NCBI GenBank assembly: GCA_023397045.1
Contig: JAEWUR010000265.1
Span: 1 to 5,981, forward strand
DNA: 5,981 nucleotides
Source: Planctomycetota bacterium
Lineage (GTDB): Bacteria; Planctomycetota; Planctomycetia; Pirellulales; Thermoguttaceae
Direction of reading: 5' to 3'
Shown: positions 5,576 to 5,981 of the stretch, one piece after another
How positions within the stretch are numbered: position 1 is the first letter of the stretch
Layout: each line of letters begins with the position of its first letter
The notes under the pieces: generated by a model
The model's input: only the letters and a program-made list of their open reading frames with translations
Database searches by the model: none
What the model was told of the DNA's origin: nothing
Translations under genes and position numbers: made by a program

Positions 5576-5981
5576 GTGCCCCGTTTGTCGATCGTCATTC
5601 CCGTTGTCGGCGATCCGCAGAAGCTGGACGATACGCTGGTCTCGGTCCTCGAGAATCGTCCGGCCAACTGCGAGGTTCTCGTCGTCCATAACCCGGCCTA
5701 TCACGACCCCTACAACCTCGGCGATGAGGTGCGGTTTGTCGAGGCTGGGCAAGGCATGGGTACGGTCGCATGTTGGAACCTAGGTCTTTCGGCCTGCCGC
5801 TCGCCCGTGGTCCACCTGCTCGCCTGCGGGGTCGAAGTCTGTTCCGGTTGGGCGGACGCCGCATTGCGACATTTTTGCGATCCGACCATTGCCGCCGTGG
5901 CGCCCGTTCTGGTTGAACGCGACGACCGTCAGCGCGTCGTTTCCGCCGGACGCGGTTATCGCTTCGAAGGCACCGTTTGGA
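5576..5981 (+). CDS. Family-2-type glycosyltransferase, 3' end cut by window edge
   Basis: 135 codons are visible. The N-terminal pattern is a GT-A fold: LSIVIPVVGDPQKLDDTLVS (4-23), CEVLVVHNP (32-40), VRFVEAGQGMGTVACWNLGLS (52-72), then VVHLLACGVEVCSGWADAAL (78-97) and AAVAPVLV (106-113). Such enzymes move a sugar from a nucleotide donor to lipid, polysaccharide or protein acceptors on the inner face of the membrane. The place where a DXD metal-binding motif is expected reads LLACGVEV (81-88), so the acidic residues are missing; the protein may be atypical or inactive as a transferase. GTG at 5576 is preceded by AGGA (5563-5566) with about nine bases of spacing; an in-frame stop lies at 5552-5554. 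It is divergent from the phosphatase gene. Confidence 0.8.
   Translation, partial: MPRLSIVIPVVGDPQKLDDTLVSVLENRPANCEVLVVHNPAYHDPYNLGDEVRFVEAGQGMGTVACWNLGLSACRSPVVHLLACGVEVCSGWADAALRHFCDPTIAAVAPVLVERDDRQRVVSAGRGYRFEGTVW

Noticed and set aside
1..5981. CRISPR array or toxin-antitoxin pair
   Set aside because: No regularly spaced direct repeats of CRISPR length, and the small gene pairs show transmembrane rather than toxin-antitoxin features.

Overview
The window looks like chromosomal DNA of a GC-rich planctomycete (best guess Pirellulales-like). This rests on GC-rich coding DNA, on protein types I associate with that phylum (a thioredoxin-trypsin fusion, a ParB-like protein next to an ABC/COG2401-type ATPase, a TpbA-like exported phosphatase) and on short heptamer and palindromic repeats. 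The assignment is from recognition, not from a search.

Right part (about 4350-5981): ordinary chromosomal genes. A family-2 glycosyltransferase with a degenerate DXD site reads rightward off the right edge. A 468-base non-coding stretch separates it from a leftward exported dual-specificity phosphatase, which is followed by a clear Rho-independent terminator at 4344-4384.

Left part (1-4288): seven leftward genes, mostly closely spaced. In transcription order they are: a helix-turn-helix/zinc-ribbon protein (4288-3890); a permuted papain-fold NlpC/P60 (YiiX-like) hydrolase (3865-3296); a doublet of a palindromic REP-like repeat; an exported, tail-anchored thioredoxin-trypsin fusion (3164-1833); two small single-span membrane proteins (1793-1413 and 1402-1106); a ParB/sulfiredoxin-fold protein (1094-534); and an ABC-class ATPase (461 to beyond base 1). 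Four starts were moved inward from the longest frame and two kept; most chosen starts, including the GTG starts at 1402 and 1094, have a well-placed Shine-Dalgarno sequence, and two (1793, 461) do not.

Working idea (inference): the seven genes form a module of phage-like or other mobile origin sitting just downstream of a host gene's terminator. A DNA-binding regulator, a cell-wall or amide hydrolase, an envelope protease, holin/spanin-sized membrane proteins and a ParB-ATPase pair fit such an origin. No capsid, terminase, integrase or attachment site is visible, so it could equally be a conserved chromosomal cluster of unknown function. Two arrays with the same 7-bp period but different units lie beside and inside the ATPase gene; the inner one is translated and sits between the ABC signature and the expected Walker B region.
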